A DNA stretch of 64,000 bases, from assembly GCA_043804925.1 (NCBI GenBank), contig JAZDIP010000014.1:59975-123974 (forward strand), in the 5' to 3' direction. Below are positions 34,543 through 44,239 of this stretch, piece by piece (the first letter of the stretch is position 1; every line of letters starts with the position of its first letter). The translations under genes and the position numbers were made by a program. Source of the DNA: ChocPot-Mid sp043804925 (GTDB lineage Bacteria; Bacteroidota; Ignavibacteria; Kapaibacteriales; UBA2268). A model generated the notes under the pieces. It did not search any database and was not told the DNA's origin. It worked only from the letters and a program-made list of their open reading frames with translations.

Positions 34543-35856
34543 ATGAACATTATGATAATTTTTACATATATTTTAACGATAATATCATCGTTAACTTTAG
34601 GAGCACATTTTCTTAGGGAAGGGAATTATGGATTAGTAATAACCTCAATTCTTCTGCCTTTTATGTTGTTTTTCAAAAAAAGATGGATTATTTATATATT
34701 AGCATTTTTATTATTGCTTGGTTCAATAGAGTGGTTCAGAACTGCAATAGGTATTTATCAGGTAAGATTGATGCTTGGTGAACCATATTTAAGAATGATA
34801 ATAATTATGATGTCAGTTTCGGTAATTACTCTTTTAAGTGCCATAATGCTATTAAACAGAAAAGTACTTCAAAAATATGTAAGAGGGGAGAACGATATTG
34901 CAATTTTGAACACATTTATTTTATCCACAATTTTAATAGCTTTTCCCTTTGCTAAAATTAATTTTCCTGTTTTATTGCTCGAAAGGTTTTTACCCAGGTT
35001 TGGTTGGTTGGAAGTATTTCTTTTGGCGATTTATGCTTCCTTTATAGCTGAACAAATTTTGAATCCATCAAAAACATCAGTTTGGAGAAGGCGAATATGG
35101 CTAATCTTTTCCATCATTTTTTTCTCTCAATTTGTTCTCGGTTTAATGGGTTATGAGATATTTTTAATGACAGGTAAATTGCATTTGCCTGTACCTGCAT
35201 TAATTTTGGCAGGACCTATTTACAGATGGGGACTTTCTTTCATGGTTTTCCTTTTTCTTGGTTCAATATTTTTATTGGGTCCTGCCTGGTGTTCTTATCT
35301 ATGTTATTTCGGAGTATGGGATGACCTTGCTTCGAGAAAGAAAAGGAGACCATTCCAGCTACCCAAGTATAGACAATTAATTCGGATAGGATTTTTAATA
35401 TTAGTTACAGCAACATCATTAATATTAAATTTGTCAGGTGTTTCCGGTTGGTCGGCAACAGTTTTTGGAATTATTTTTGGAATAGCCGGAGTAATGCTGA
35501 TGATAATATGGTCGAGGAAAAAAGGAGTAATGACTCATTGCACTGTATTTTGTCCGATTGGCTTATTAGCCGTGTCACTCGGAAAAATATCACCCTTCAG
35601 AATAAAAATCAACAATACATGCGATGATTGTGCTATATGCCATTTAACCTGCCGATATGATGCTTTGAATATGTTTGATATTAAAAAACGAAAACCAAAT
35701 ATTAACTGTACATTATGTGGGGATTGCATTGGTTCTTGCCCACACAGTTCCATCGAATACAGCTTTTTTAAGATGAATCCTGAAAGAGCAAGAAAATTAT
35801 TTATAATACTTGCTGTTTCAATCCATGCCGCTTTTTTGGGAATTGGGAGGATATAA
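34543..35856 (+). CDS. Polytopic membrane protein with two 4Fe-4S ferredoxin motifs
   Basis: This 437-residue protein has about ten hydrophobic segments. It combines an NapH/NosR/CcoG-like Fer4_5 pattern (GPAWCSYLCYFGVWDD and HCTVFCPIGLLAVS) with a C-terminal ferredoxin pair: CDDCAICHLTC and CTLCGDCIGSCP. It should move electrons across or along the membrane to a redox partner. None is adjacent. The N-terminal membrane part, with a highly hydrophobic start, has no family I can name. It may belong to the same group as rnf- or nap-type maturation proteins, but no operon partner supports a choice. Confidence 0.8.
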   Translation: MNIMIIFTYILTIISSLTLGAHFLREGNYGLVITSILLPFMLFFKKRWIIYILAFLLLLGSIEWFRTAIGIYQVRLMLGEPYLRMIIIMMSVSVITLLSAIMLLNRKVLQKYVRGENDIAILNTFILSTILIAFPFAKINFPVLLLERFLPRFGWLEVFLLAIYASFIAEQILNPSKTSVWRRRIWLIFSIIFFSQFVLGLMGYEIFLMTGKLHLPVPALILAGPIYRWGLSFMVFLFLGSIFLLGPAWCSYLCYFGVWDDLASRKKRRPFQLPKYRQLIRIGFLILVTATSLILNLSGVSGWSATVFGIIFGIAGVMLMIIWSRKKGVMTHCTVFCPIGLLAVSLGKISPFRIKINNTCDDCAICHLTCRYDALNMFDIKKRKPNINCTLCGDCIGSCPHSSIEYSFFKMNPERARKLFIILAVSIHAAFLGIGRI

Positions 35857-36019
35857 AGTTTTCATTTGTTCTAACTACAACAATCAGAATTCATATAGCA
35901 TTTATTACTATTTATATAAATTTTCAGGGGAAAATAATATTTTCATTATGAATTTGATTTTTTTTTTTTTATATTTGATATTACAATGTTATTTTTTTAA
36001 AATAATATGAGAAATTCGT

Positions 36020-38353
36020 ATGAAAATTTTTTCATTCATAGCTTTGTTTTTGAGCTTATTAAACATTACATTAGCTCAAACCAACATATCAGATATTGTT
36101 AATACATACTCCAAAGTTGTTGCTTTGTCAAACGATAAAACCCAAGTAGCAGTTACTGACCTGAATGCTTTTAAAACTGGAGATTTTGTTTTAATTATAC
36201 AAATGAAAGGTATACTCATTGATACAAGTAATAGTAAGAAGTTTGGAACTGTTATTGATTACAGAGAATCCGGGAATTATGAATTTGCTACAATTAAAGA
36301 AATCTCAAATGGGATGATAAATTTTGAAGATGCCTTGTGCAGAGACTATGATATTCAAGGTATTGTCCAATTGATAAAAGTCCCAGTATATGATGATGCT
36401 ATTGTTAAGGGTAAATTAACTGCAAAAATATGGGATGGTATTTTAGGGGGTGTCCTAGCTATTAAAGTTAAAAATACACTTACCTTGAATAGTAATATAG
36501 ATGTTAGTGGAATAGGATTTATGGGCGGTAGGTTGTATAATACTTCATGGGAATGTAATCAAATGGATTATTATTATCCAAATCAATCTTGGAAAGGAGC
36601 TCTCAAAGGAGAAGGAGCAGCATCAATTGGAACAGATAAAATGGCAGGGAGAGGTGCTCTTGCTAATGGTGGGGGCGGGGGAAATTGTACAAATGCAGGA
36701 GGTGCTGGAGGTGGGAATTTTGGAAATGGTGGACATGGAGGCAAACAATTTCTTTATGCTTGTGATAGCATTGATATTGGTGGATTATCGGGAAATAGGA
36801 TGTTATATTCAAGTAAAATTAATAAGATATTCATGGGAGGTGGCGGTGGAGCAGGTCATCAAAATGATAACGCAGGCACAAAAGGAGAAAGTGGCGGTGG
36901 AATTATAATAATTATAGCAGAGAAAATAGAAGGAAATAATTTCGATATTTTATCAAATGGATTATCTGCTGGAAGTTCCCAAAATGATGCTGCAGGTGGT
37001 GGTGGAGCAGGTGGTACAATATTATTTGATATAAATGATTTTGGAAATTCGCAATTAAATTTGAGCGTTACCGGTGGTTCCGGTGGTAATTGTAATGTTG
37101 GACCTTATGTTCATTGTTATGGTACTGGAGGAGGTGGTGCAGGAGGGTGTATATGGATTAGCCAATCTAATCTTCCAAAAAATATTAATATCCTGGTTGA
37201 TGGAGGAAAAAATGGAATAATAACCAACTCCAACTCTCCTTGTTATAAGTCCAATTACGGTGCTGAATCAGGTGGATCAGGTGCAATATTATATGATTTG
37301 AATCTAAATTTTTGTTGTGATGAATCAGCATTTGAATTTGTCAATTTTAAGTTTACTAATAATTTAATTTTAGTTAAAGATACGTTCCACAGTGACAGTA
37401 CTATAACTTTGACTGCTTCAGAATATTGGAAAAGCGGAGCTCTTTGGTATTCCGAAAAAATTCCGGTTAAAAAAGGATTCGTAACAGAGTTTTCTTTTAA
37501 ATTTTCTGATGGAGTAAATAAATATTTACCTGAAGACTACCCGGGAGCAGATGGTATTTGTTTTGTTATACAAAATTATTCTCAAACAGCTATTGGTTCT
37601 CCCGGTGGTGGATTAGGATATAAAAGTATTCCTAATAGTTTTGTTGTTGAATTTGATACTTATAAAAATGCTGATGACAATTCAGAAAACTTCAGAGACC
37701 CTAGTGAAAATCACGTTGGTGTTTTTTGTAATGGTATTAATCCAAACACAACAGTACATGGTTCGATCGCTAATTTAGCCACAGCTGACTCCATATTACC
37801 AATTATTCCTGATGATAGGATATTTTATTCAAAAATAGAATATTCTCCTAATAAATATTTCAGAGTTTATTTAGATTCATCGAAAAAATTCGAATTAGCT
37901 CCAGTTATTGAATTATTGAATTTAGATATTTCAAATATGCTGGTACTGGATTCATCAGAATTTGCTTGGGTCGGATTTACTTCTGCTACGGGTAATTCTC
38001 ATGAAAAGCACGAACTTTTAAGTTGGAGTATATGTCCAAAACAAACCAGTACTTTTTTAATCGGGATTGATGAACAATATTATGGTAATGAGAATTCCTT
38101 AAAAATTTATCCTAATCCGGCTAACGATGTAATAAAAATTGAATATTATATTTCACTTCCAAGTCTTGTTGATATTGAATTACATGATTTACTGGGAAAT
38201 AAGATTATATCAACAAAAAATTATAAAACAACAGGCTCCTTTACTGAAATATTTTCAACCTATAATTTATCAAATGGCGTTTACTTTATAATTGTTAAAA
38301 TTAATAATTCAGTAATGACCGATAGGGTAATGATTATTGACAAAAATCATTGA
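36020..38353 (+). CDS. Secreted glycine-rich protein with L-type lectin domain and T9SS domain
   Basis: A 777-residue exported protein. After a signal peptide (MKIFSFIALFLSLLNITLA) come about 170 residues of beta-rich sequence. A strongly glycine-rich region follows, roughly residues 170-420, with runs such as GGGGGN, GGAGGGNFGNGGHGG and GGGGAGG, probably a beta-helical or fibrous shaft. A legume-lectin-like (L-type) domain covers about 435-675, with GADGICFVIQNYSQ, VVEFDTYKN and the Asp-rich ends typical of metal sites. The C-terminus is a T9SS sorting domain (KIYPNPANDVIKIEY ... GVYFIIV). It likely acts as a surface adhesin; the ligand is unknown. Confidence 0.82.
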   Translation: MKIFSFIALFLSLLNITLAQTNISDIVNTYSKVVALSNDKTQVAVTDLNAFKTGDFVLIIQMKGILIDTSNSKKFGTVIDYRESGNYEFATIKEISNGMINFEDALCRDYDIQGIVQLIKVPVYDDAIVKGKLTAKIWDGILGGVLAIKVKNTLTLNSNIDVSGIGFMGGRLYNTSWECNQMDYYYPNQSWKGALKGEGAASIGTDKMAGRGALANGGGGGNCTNAGGAGGGNFGNGGHGGKQFLYACDSIDIGGLSGNRMLYSSKINKIFMGGGGGAGHQNDNAGTKGESGGGIIIIIAEKIEGNNFDILSNGLSAGSSQNDAAGGGGAGGTILFDINDFGNSQLNLSVTGGSGGNCNVGPYVHCYGTGGGGAGGCIWISQSNLPKNINILVDGGKNGIITNSNSPCYKSNYGAESGGSGAILYDLNLNFCCDESAFEFVNFKFTNNLILVKDTFHSDSTITLTASEYWKSGALWYSEKIPVKKGFVTEFSFKFSDGVNKYLPEDYPGADGICFVIQNYSQTAIGSPGGGLGYKSIPNSFVVEFDTYKNADDNSENFRDPSENHVGVFCNGINPNTTVHGSIANLATADSILPIIPDDRIFYSKIEYSPNKYFRVYLDSSKKFELAPVIELLNLDISNMLVLDSSEFAWVGFTSATGNSHEKHELLSWSICPKQTSTFLIGIDEQYYGNENSLKIYPNPANDVIKIEYYISLPSLVDIELHDLLGNKIISTKNYKTTGSFTEIFSTYNLSNGVYFIIVKINNSVMTDRVMIIDKNH

Positions 38354-38360
38354 AAATGCC

Positions 38361-40235
38361 CTACTTCAAATATATCTTATTGTGGTATTTGTTACACCAT
38401 GCTGAGAACAATTTATATAAATGATGATATTCTTCAGGGGCTATTATTGGTTTATTGATTTTAATGCTCCTTTGAATAATTATTTGTCTGTCTTCAATTT
38501 TAATAGTGCTTTGTACTGAACCAATAGGATTTGATAAATCAATATCTTCAGGTTTGAATAAAGATTTCATTCCATCAGGCAATTCGAGACTTATATTGTA
38601 TTCCTCATCAATTTTTGAATTAAGTGTATATGGTGTTACCCGTGATACAGGAATAAGTTTCAAATTTGCTGTCTTTTCAGATAAAGACGGTATTTCAAAT
38701 TCAATAATATCGTCAATTTTTTTATCTAATTTTTTGTTGATTAAAACATCTTTTGCAAATTCATTACCTGTTACCATATCTTTACCATTGTCTTCGACAG
38801 TCCAACCATTTTTAGTGAAAGTATGATTGACCGAGTTATTGCTTTTTTCATAATCAAAATCGGGAATATAATCCCCGGATAGTCTTATTTTCCCTTGTCC
38901 TTCCACAAGTTCGGGAATTTTTGTTAATTTTAAATGTGCAGAAAAGGATAGACTTCCATTTTCATCGGTGGCAGGTATTAAAGAAATTTTACTTTGGCTT
39001 ATAACAAAACTTGGTTTTCTTACTACCGATTGCGGAAGAATACTTGTTTGATTATTATTTGGGTCCAACAGTAATGGCATATCTTTCTCGCTTTCGGGAG
39101 TACAGTAAACAAGATACTCACCGAACTCGGACAGCAAAGTTATGTCGGGTTTTGCATTAGTAAAGTTTGTGGATAATGCTACATCTGCATTAATTCCCGA
39201 TACTCTGCACATTGCAGCCAGCAGTATAGCCCTATCCAGTTGAGAACCGATATTTCTATCGAATGTTTTCTGGGCCGGTATAACATTCCAGCCAAGTTCG
39301 GCTAAATCAATATTTGTTTGTCCGATATTATGGTAAGCATAATTTCTTAATGCAAAACATTTGTCCTGAAATGAAAATTGATTCTTCAAAATTTCTTTGC
39401 ATACGATTGTGCTTTTTTCCGAAAGAGTAAAAACAGTTTCATTATCAATGGATATATGTCTGGCAATATCAGTATTTGTTGCTGTCGAAAAATATAGTGT
39501 TGGCATAAACAGTTCCATGTTGGGTTGCTGCGATTCTACCGGAATAAGAGGCATATCCTTGATTTTCCAAACATAGTAATCGAAATTATTCCTTGTAAAT
39601 TTCTCACCTGTCAGTCCGCCGTTGCTCATGTAAAAGTTGATTTTTGTATCTTTTGGAACTTTTATTACTATCTCAAAATATTTGACCGGTTCGTTTTTTC
39701 CTATTATAATTTTATTAATTAAACCAGGATAATAACCTTTTTTTGTAGTTAAAGAATATGCGAAATTTACTTCGCAGTTTCTTTCAAGTCCGGTATGAGT
39801 TATTACCATTTCACGTAGGTTCATATAGGGTACTGCCTGACCGACTGCTCCGGGCATTACTTTATTATATGCATTGAACGGTGATTTGATAATAGTAGAA
39901 TCTCCTATTCTTGTTTCGGATTTTGTTATTTTTAATTCCTGCCAATCAGGATTATAGGTAACAAATGACTCCCCGTACAATCTGTTGAATGACATATAAG
40001 ATAAAAGTTTTAAACTATGTTCATAATTGTAAATGATAGTACCATCCTCATTTAGTATATATTCATGTTTAATTGTGTTATAATAAGCGTCAGGTGTAAC
40101 TTGTTCAGCTTTCAATATTGAAAAAGTAGTGCTAATAACAAATAATAAAAGTACTATTAAGAAATTAAAAAGTATTCCTGTCATCCTGAGCTTGTCGAAG
40201 GATGGTTTTATGTTGTTTGACGATATATTTTTCAT
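38361..40235 (-). CDS. DUF3857 transglutaminase-like protein, active site lost
   Basis: This 624-residue exported protein has a signal peptide (FLIVLLLFVISTTFS) and a DUF3857-type region followed by a transglutaminase-like fold. It is a tandem paralogue of the next gene upstream. In alignment, the catalytic Cys (GVCKDKA there) is Gln here (GSQLDRA) and the His (FNHSV there) is Glu, while the Asp in LLLDPN remains, so it is probably not an active transglutaminase. The start at 40235 is supported by AGGAG 7 nt upstream. The first 20 codons therefore include a translated CTTCGACAAG-type repeat (40180-40204, SFDKLRMT). Function unknown. Confidence 0.8.
   Translation of the reverse strand: MKNISSNNIKPSFDKLRMTGILFNFLIVLLLFVISTTFSILKAEQVTPDAYYNTIKHEYILNEDGTIIYNYEHSLKLLSYMSFNRLYGESFVTYNPDWQELKITKSETRIGDSTIIKSPFNAYNKVMPGAVGQAVPYMNLREMVITHTGLERNCEVNFAYSLTTKKGYYPGLINKIIIGKNEPVKYFEIVIKVPKDTKINFYMSNGGLTGEKFTRNNFDYYVWKIKDMPLIPVESQQPNMELFMPTLYFSTATNTDIARHISIDNETVFTLSEKSTIVCKEILKNQFSFQDKCFALRNYAYHNIGQTNIDLAELGWNVIPAQKTFDRNIGSQLDRAILLAAMCRVSGINADVALSTNFTNAKPDITLLSEFGEYLVYCTPESEKDMPLLLDPNNNQTSILPQSVVRKPSFVISQSKISLIPATDENGSLSFSAHLKLTKIPELVEGQGKIRLSGDYIPDFDYEKSNNSVNHTFTKNGWTVEDNGKDMVTGNEFAKDVLINKKLDKKIDDIIEFEIPSLSEKTANLKLIPVSRVTPYTLNSKIDEEYNISLELPDGMKSLFKPEDIDLSNPIGSVQSTIKIEDRQIIIQRSIKINKPIIAPEEYHHLYKLFSAWCNKYHNKIYLK
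40180..40204. repeat. CTTCGACAAG-type repeat in a DUF3857 gene
   Basis: A good copy of the 25-bp element (GTCATCCTGAGC ... GAAGGATG), translated on the minus strand as SFDKLRMT within the N-terminal 20 residues. Confidence 0.8.
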
Positions 40236-40245
40236 TAAATAACTC

Positions 40246-42288
40246 CTACTTGTTCAATATTATAACAGAATTCATCAATTTATTTCTTTCTACTAACGCA
40301 GATTTAAAGTCATTCCAGTCATCTGCATCGTAAAGCCGTTTACCAAGTTTGTGTTCTGCCTTCAATGTTAGTTTTGCAGCATCGAGATTATATTTGGCAC
40401 TGAAACCATCCCACTCACCTTTTATCGTTGAAAATTCAGGGATAATTTTTTTAGATTTATATTTTGGTAATTTTATAGTTTCTTCTATTTGAACAAGCTT
40501 TGAGCATCTGATTCTAAAACCAAATTTCCTTTCTGACAGTGAAGTATCAACTAATAACTCACTACTGAAAGTGTAATCATTAAAAGGATTTCGTGCAAGA
40601 AGGGGAGTAAAGATTATTTGCTCATTGGTTATCAATGCAAAATCGGGAATTTTGAAAGCAATGTCAATTTTCATCGGAAGATTTACATCGTAAGGGTCAG
40701 TGTACTTGATTTCCTTGAACTCGACATCGGGATTAATTTTTGCCAAATATGCCGGTAAAATTTCTTTCCAGCCCGACTGATAACTTCTTACAAAACTGCG
40801 CCGGATAGCGGCATCGGATTGCCCTTCGGCAGTAATGGTAATTTTACCTTCGAGAGCCCCGTTTTCGAGTAATTGAGATTCCCCAAGCATTTTCAGGAAA
40901 TGATTCTCAGGTGGAGAAATTGGAGTTGTCATCAAATCCGAACCTCCGGGTATTCCCATTAAAAATTGTTGTTGTTGTTCCGCACTCGACCATTCTTCGC
41001 GGACACCCGGTACCCAGGTCGGGTCAAGCAAAATCCAGTGTCCGTTTGATAGTTTTGCAACCGTAACGCTGTGATTGAATTGGTCGGCAGGTATATAATC
41101 AATTCTTGAACCTGCCATTGTCATGGCAGGATAAGATTCAAATCCTGCAGCTCTAAGCATTGTAACAAGCATTCCGGCTTTGTCTTTGCAAACGCCACAT
41201 CTGTCGGTAAAGGTCATTTCTCCTTTATGTAAAGTATACCCTTCGCCTTCTCCCATAGAGATTCCTGAATATCTTATTTCTTCAGCAACCCAATGATTAA
41301 GTTTTGAGATTTTATCCAGTTCGTTTTTTGAATCTTTTGTGATTTCATCTGCCATTTTTTTAATCTCAGGTGTAAACTCAAAACTACCGAAATCTTCATT
41401 TACCTTATTAAACCAGACTGCTTTTGCATACCAATTCTCTGATGTTGAAAGCAATAGTTTTGTTGAAACATCGCTTGCAGAAAGCATATCCGGTTCACCT
41501 TTGAATGGTTCAATATTCTTTTTATACCAGCAATAAACGATTTTATTATCTTTCCTTTCTGAGTTATTGGCTAAAGCAGCAGGTTTAATGTTTTTTGTTC
41601 CGGGATTGACATCAATGACAATGTCCTTACTTGTTTTTTTTGGGAAGTGGATAAAAGAGGAAACTTCACCATTGTAAACTTCATATTGAAGAGGTTTATT
41701 TTCAGGCATTGCAATTCTGTAAACTTTCTCGAGACAGGGAACTCCGGACCAAAAATTAACAATATCGTAAAAATGCCCACGCATGGGAGGAACAAATTTT
41801 TCATCATCATCATAAAGTAGTGCATAAGTAAAACCCTTTCGAAAAACAATTGTTTCGATGGCATCCCCGGGTTCAAGCCGGCCAAAATCAATGGTTATAT
41901 TTCTGCTGCCCCAATAAATAGCACGAGCCGGAGCGGGATTATCAAGGAATCGTTTATTGTCGAGTATTTCGATTGTTCCGTCTTTCCTGTAAATCCTTGC
42001 AAATTTGACTTCAACAAAAGCAGATAAAGGGTCATAATCGAAATTCATTTGCCTGTTTAATTTTGCACCGTTTTCATTCAAAATTTTAATGAAACGATGC
42101 ATTGTTACATAGCTCAAACCTGAATCCATTACATCAACATCCGTGCTATCATACAAAATGACGGTATTTGAGGAATAATCTTTATCGTTAATTTTTTGAA
42201 TTAACCTAATATTCGGGTCATCTGCAAGCAAGGAAATGCTTTTAAGAGAAAATATAATAGCAATTACCAGCCACTTAAAATATCTCAT
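40246..42288 (-). CDS. DUF3857/transglutaminase-like secreted protein
   Basis: This 680-residue exported protein has a signal peptide (residues 1-22), a DUF3857 region, and a transglutaminase-like domain with an intact triad: Cys in CGVCKDKAG, His in DQFNHSVTVAKL, and Asp in ILLDPTWVPG. Such proteins are thought to act on peptides or glycans in the periplasm or at the surface. The C-terminal third is beta-rich. The next gene is a triad-less paralogue only 10 bp downstream, so the two are one transcription unit and may form an active/inactive pair. Confidence 0.85.
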   Translation of the reverse strand: MRYFKWLVIAIIFSLKSISLLADDPNIRLIQKINDKDYSSNTVILYDSTDVDVMDSGLSYVTMHRFIKILNENGAKLNRQMNFDYDPLSAFVEVKFARIYRKDGTIEILDNKRFLDNPAPARAIYWGSRNITIDFGRLEPGDAIETIVFRKGFTYALLYDDDEKFVPPMRGHFYDIVNFWSGVPCLEKVYRIAMPENKPLQYEVYNGEVSSFIHFPKKTSKDIVIDVNPGTKNIKPAALANNSERKDNKIVYCWYKKNIEPFKGEPDMLSASDVSTKLLLSTSENWYAKAVWFNKVNEDFGSFEFTPEIKKMADEITKDSKNELDKISKLNHWVAEEIRYSGISMGEGEGYTLHKGEMTFTDRCGVCKDKAGMLVTMLRAAGFESYPAMTMAGSRIDYIPADQFNHSVTVAKLSNGHWILLDPTWVPGVREEWSSAEQQQQFLMGIPGGSDLMTTPISPPENHFLKMLGESQLLENGALEGKITITAEGQSDAAIRRSFVRSYQSGWKEILPAYLAKINPDVEFKEIKYTDPYDVNLPMKIDIAFKIPDFALITNEQIIFTPLLARNPFNDYTFSSELLVDTSLSERKFGFRIRCSKLVQIEETIKLPKYKSKKIIPEFSTIKGEWDGFSAKYNLDAAKLTLKAEHKLGKRLYDADDWNDFKSALVERNKLMNSVIILNK

Positions 42289-42603
42289 TTTATCCTCAGT
42301 AATTATATAATTAAATATATTTAAAACTTACAAATTACTTATTTATTTTCTTATGGACAAAAAATATCTATAAAGTAAATAATGGAAGCACGAAAAAAAG
42401 AGAGTAAAATCTTTTGTAAATTGTATGAACAGGGAACTCGTTTATAAATTTACCATAATTGAAATATTTTTTTTCCACACTTTGTTACTAAAAAAAGAAA
42501 TTTCTTAATTTTTTAAATTATATTTATTAATTTGATAAATTGTTAATTTTGAAAAAAATATTTCAATTAAAATTATATAATAACAAACATTACAGGTTTA
42601 GAG
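42289..42603. other. AT-rich intergenic region between divergent genes
   Basis: These 315 bp between the DUF3857 gene (-) and sucD (+) contain no ORF, RNA or strong hairpin that I could see. There is a TAATTTTG element at 42544-42551, 52 nt ahead of sucD, as a promoter candidate, and a weaker AATTTGTAAG-type match facing left near 42325-42340. Confidence 0.5.
42544..42551 (+). promoter_or_regulatory. TAATTTTG promoter -7-like element upstream of sucD
   Basis: TAnnTTTG match followed by AAA, 52 nt before the sucD ATG. No -33 element with correct spacing was found. Confidence 0.35.
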
Positions 42604-43572
42604 ATGAGTATATTAGTAAATAAAAAGACTAAGTTATTAGTACAAGGGCTTACAGGTACTGAAGGAACGTTTCATACTTCACAAATGATTGAGTATGGTA
42701 CAAAAGTTGTCGGAGGAGTTACTCCGGGTAAAGGAGGGACTGAGTATTCCGGTAAAGGAGAATCAAAGTTTAAAAAGCCGGTTCCGGTGTTTAACACAGT
42801 TAAGGAGGCAGTAGAAAAAACCAAAGCCAACGCAACTGTTATATTTGTACCACCGCCATTTGCTGCAGACGCTATTTTGGAAGCTATTGATGCAGGAATT
42901 GAATTGATTGTTTGTATTACCGAAGGTTTGCCCACAAGGGATATGGTAAAAGTTAATGCCGCTTTGAAAGATTCAAAAAGCAGATTAGTAGGACCCAATT
43001 GCCCGGGAGTGATAACACCCGGAGAAGCAAAAATTGGAATTATGCCTGGATTTATTCATAAACCCGGTAAAGTAGGTTTGGTATCACGTAGCGGCACATT
43101 GACTTACGAAGCTGTAAAACAATTAAGTGATTTGGATTTGGGACAATCAACCTGTTTAGGGATTGGTGGTGACCCGATTATTGGGACGCAATTTATTGAT
43201 GCAATCAAATTATTTAATGAGGACCCTGATACAGAAGCTATTCTAATGATTGGCGAGATTGGCGGAAACGCTGAAGAAACTGCTGCCGAATATGTAAAAA
43301 AATATGTAACAAAGCCGGTTGCCGGATTTATAGCTGGTACAACAGCGCCTCCTGGGCGTAGGATGGGTCATGCAGGGGCTATTATTGCAGGTGGTAAAGG
43401 GACGGCTGAAGAAAAGTTCAAAGCTTTGAAAGAAGCAGGGATTTTTGTTGCTAAATCACCTGCCTTCATGGGCAGCACTATGTTGGAAGCTATTAAAAGC
43501 AGTAAAAGCAAATCAAAACCTGTTGTAAAAAAGACTGCAACTAAAAAAACGACAACAAAGAAAAACGGATAG
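42604..43572 (+). CDS. sucD: Succinate-CoA ligase alpha subunit
   Basis: SucD is the CoA-binding, phosphohistidine-carrying subunit of succinyl-CoA synthetase in the TCA cycle. Motifs: NCPGVITPGEAKIGIMPG, VSRSGTLTYEA, the GIGGDPIIG segment that contacts CoA, and the phosphorylated His in GRRMGHAGAI (His256). The length of the core is normal, but residues 297-322 form an extra Lys/Thr-rich tail (KKTATKKTTTKKNG) that is absent from most SucD proteins. SucC is not adjacent. A 10-bp hairpin follows the stop by 55 bp. Confidence 0.95.
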   Translation: MSILVNKKTKLLVQGLTGTEGTFHTSQMIEYGTKVVGGVTPGKGGTEYSGKGESKFKKPVPVFNTVKEAVEKTKANATVIFVPPPFAADAILEAIDAGIELIVCITEGLPTRDMVKVNAALKDSKSRLVGPNCPGVITPGEAKIGIMPGFIHKPGKVGLVSRSGTLTYEAVKQLSDLDLGQSTCLGIGGDPIIGTQFIDAIKLFNEDPDTEAILMIGEIGGNAEETAAEYVKKYVTKPVAGFIAGTTAPPGRRMGHAGAIIAGGKGTAEEKFKALKEAGIFVAKSPAFMGSTMLEAIKSSKSKSKPVVKKTATKKTTTKKNG

Positions 43573-43626
43573 ATTAATATTAATCGAGAATAAAAATTCT
43601 ATTTAATATTAAATTCATTTTGAATT

Positions 43627-43656
43627 ATGGTTGCCATTGGAAAAGTTGGCAACCAT
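43627..43656 (+). terminator. Hairpin after sucD
   Basis: The arms ATGGTTGCCA and TGGCAACCAT form a perfect 10-bp stem with a 10-nt loop, followed by a modest T-rich stretch. It is a probable terminator, though the T-tract is weak. Confidence 0.55.
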
Positions 43657-43672
43657 ATTCATTTGTTTGCGT

Positions 43673-43680
43673 TATTTTTG
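43673..43680 (+). promoter_or_regulatory. TATTTTTG promoter -7-like element upstream of ndk
   Basis: TAnnTTTG match followed by TAT, 53 nt before the ndk ATG. Confidence 0.35.
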
Positions 43681-43733
43681 TATTTATTTGATTAAGAAAT
43701 ATTTTATTATTATGAATTAATTTTGAGGTAAAG

Positions 43734-44157
43734 ATGAAAGAAAGAACTTTAGCTATAATAAAACCGGATGCGGTTAAAAAAAAATTTTATTGGAGAAATT
43801 ATATCAATGATTAGCATAGCCGGATTTTCAATTTTAGGGATAAGAATGACGAAGTTATCAAAAGCTCAGGCATCGGCATTTTACGAAGTACATAAAGAAC
43901 GCCCTTTTTATACTGATTTGGTTGAGTATATGTGTTCAGGAAAAGTTGTTGTGATTGCTCTTGAAAAGGACAATGCAATTGATGATTACCGAAAGTTAAT
44001 CGGTGCTACCGACCCAAATGAAGCGGCTGAAGGGACTGTCAGGAAATTATATGGGGAATCAAAATCTTTTAATGCAGTTCATGGTTCTGATTCAGCCGAA
44101 AATGGTTTACGTGAAATAGCTTTTTTCTTTTCGGAAAGTGAAATAGTTAATATATGA
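43734..44157 (+). CDS. ndk: Nucleoside diphosphate kinase, reading frame broken at an A9 tract
   Basis: Ndk passes phosphate between NTPs and NDPs through a phosphohistidine. The gene starts at ATG 43734 with GAGG 5 nt upstream, but the frame breaks after MKERTLAIIKPDAVKK. The rest (NFIGEIISMI onward) is in another frame to 44157. The nine As at 43776-43784 contain one base too many for the family sequence. With eight As the protein is 140 residues, complete, and has the catalytic His116 in NAVHGSDS. Possibilities are a real frameshift, polymerase slippage on A9 giving a share of correct mRNA, or an assembly error. Confidence 0.85.
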
Positions 44158-44239
44158 ATAAATATTTAAATAAAAATTAAAGAGAATTATCTGTTTTATC
44201 ATATTTTATTTTTCCTTTTTTATTTAAACTGACAAATCT

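Noticed and set aside
35810..36010. 66-codon ORF overlapping the ferredoxin gene end
   Set aside because: AT-rich read-through in a wrong frame with no family match.
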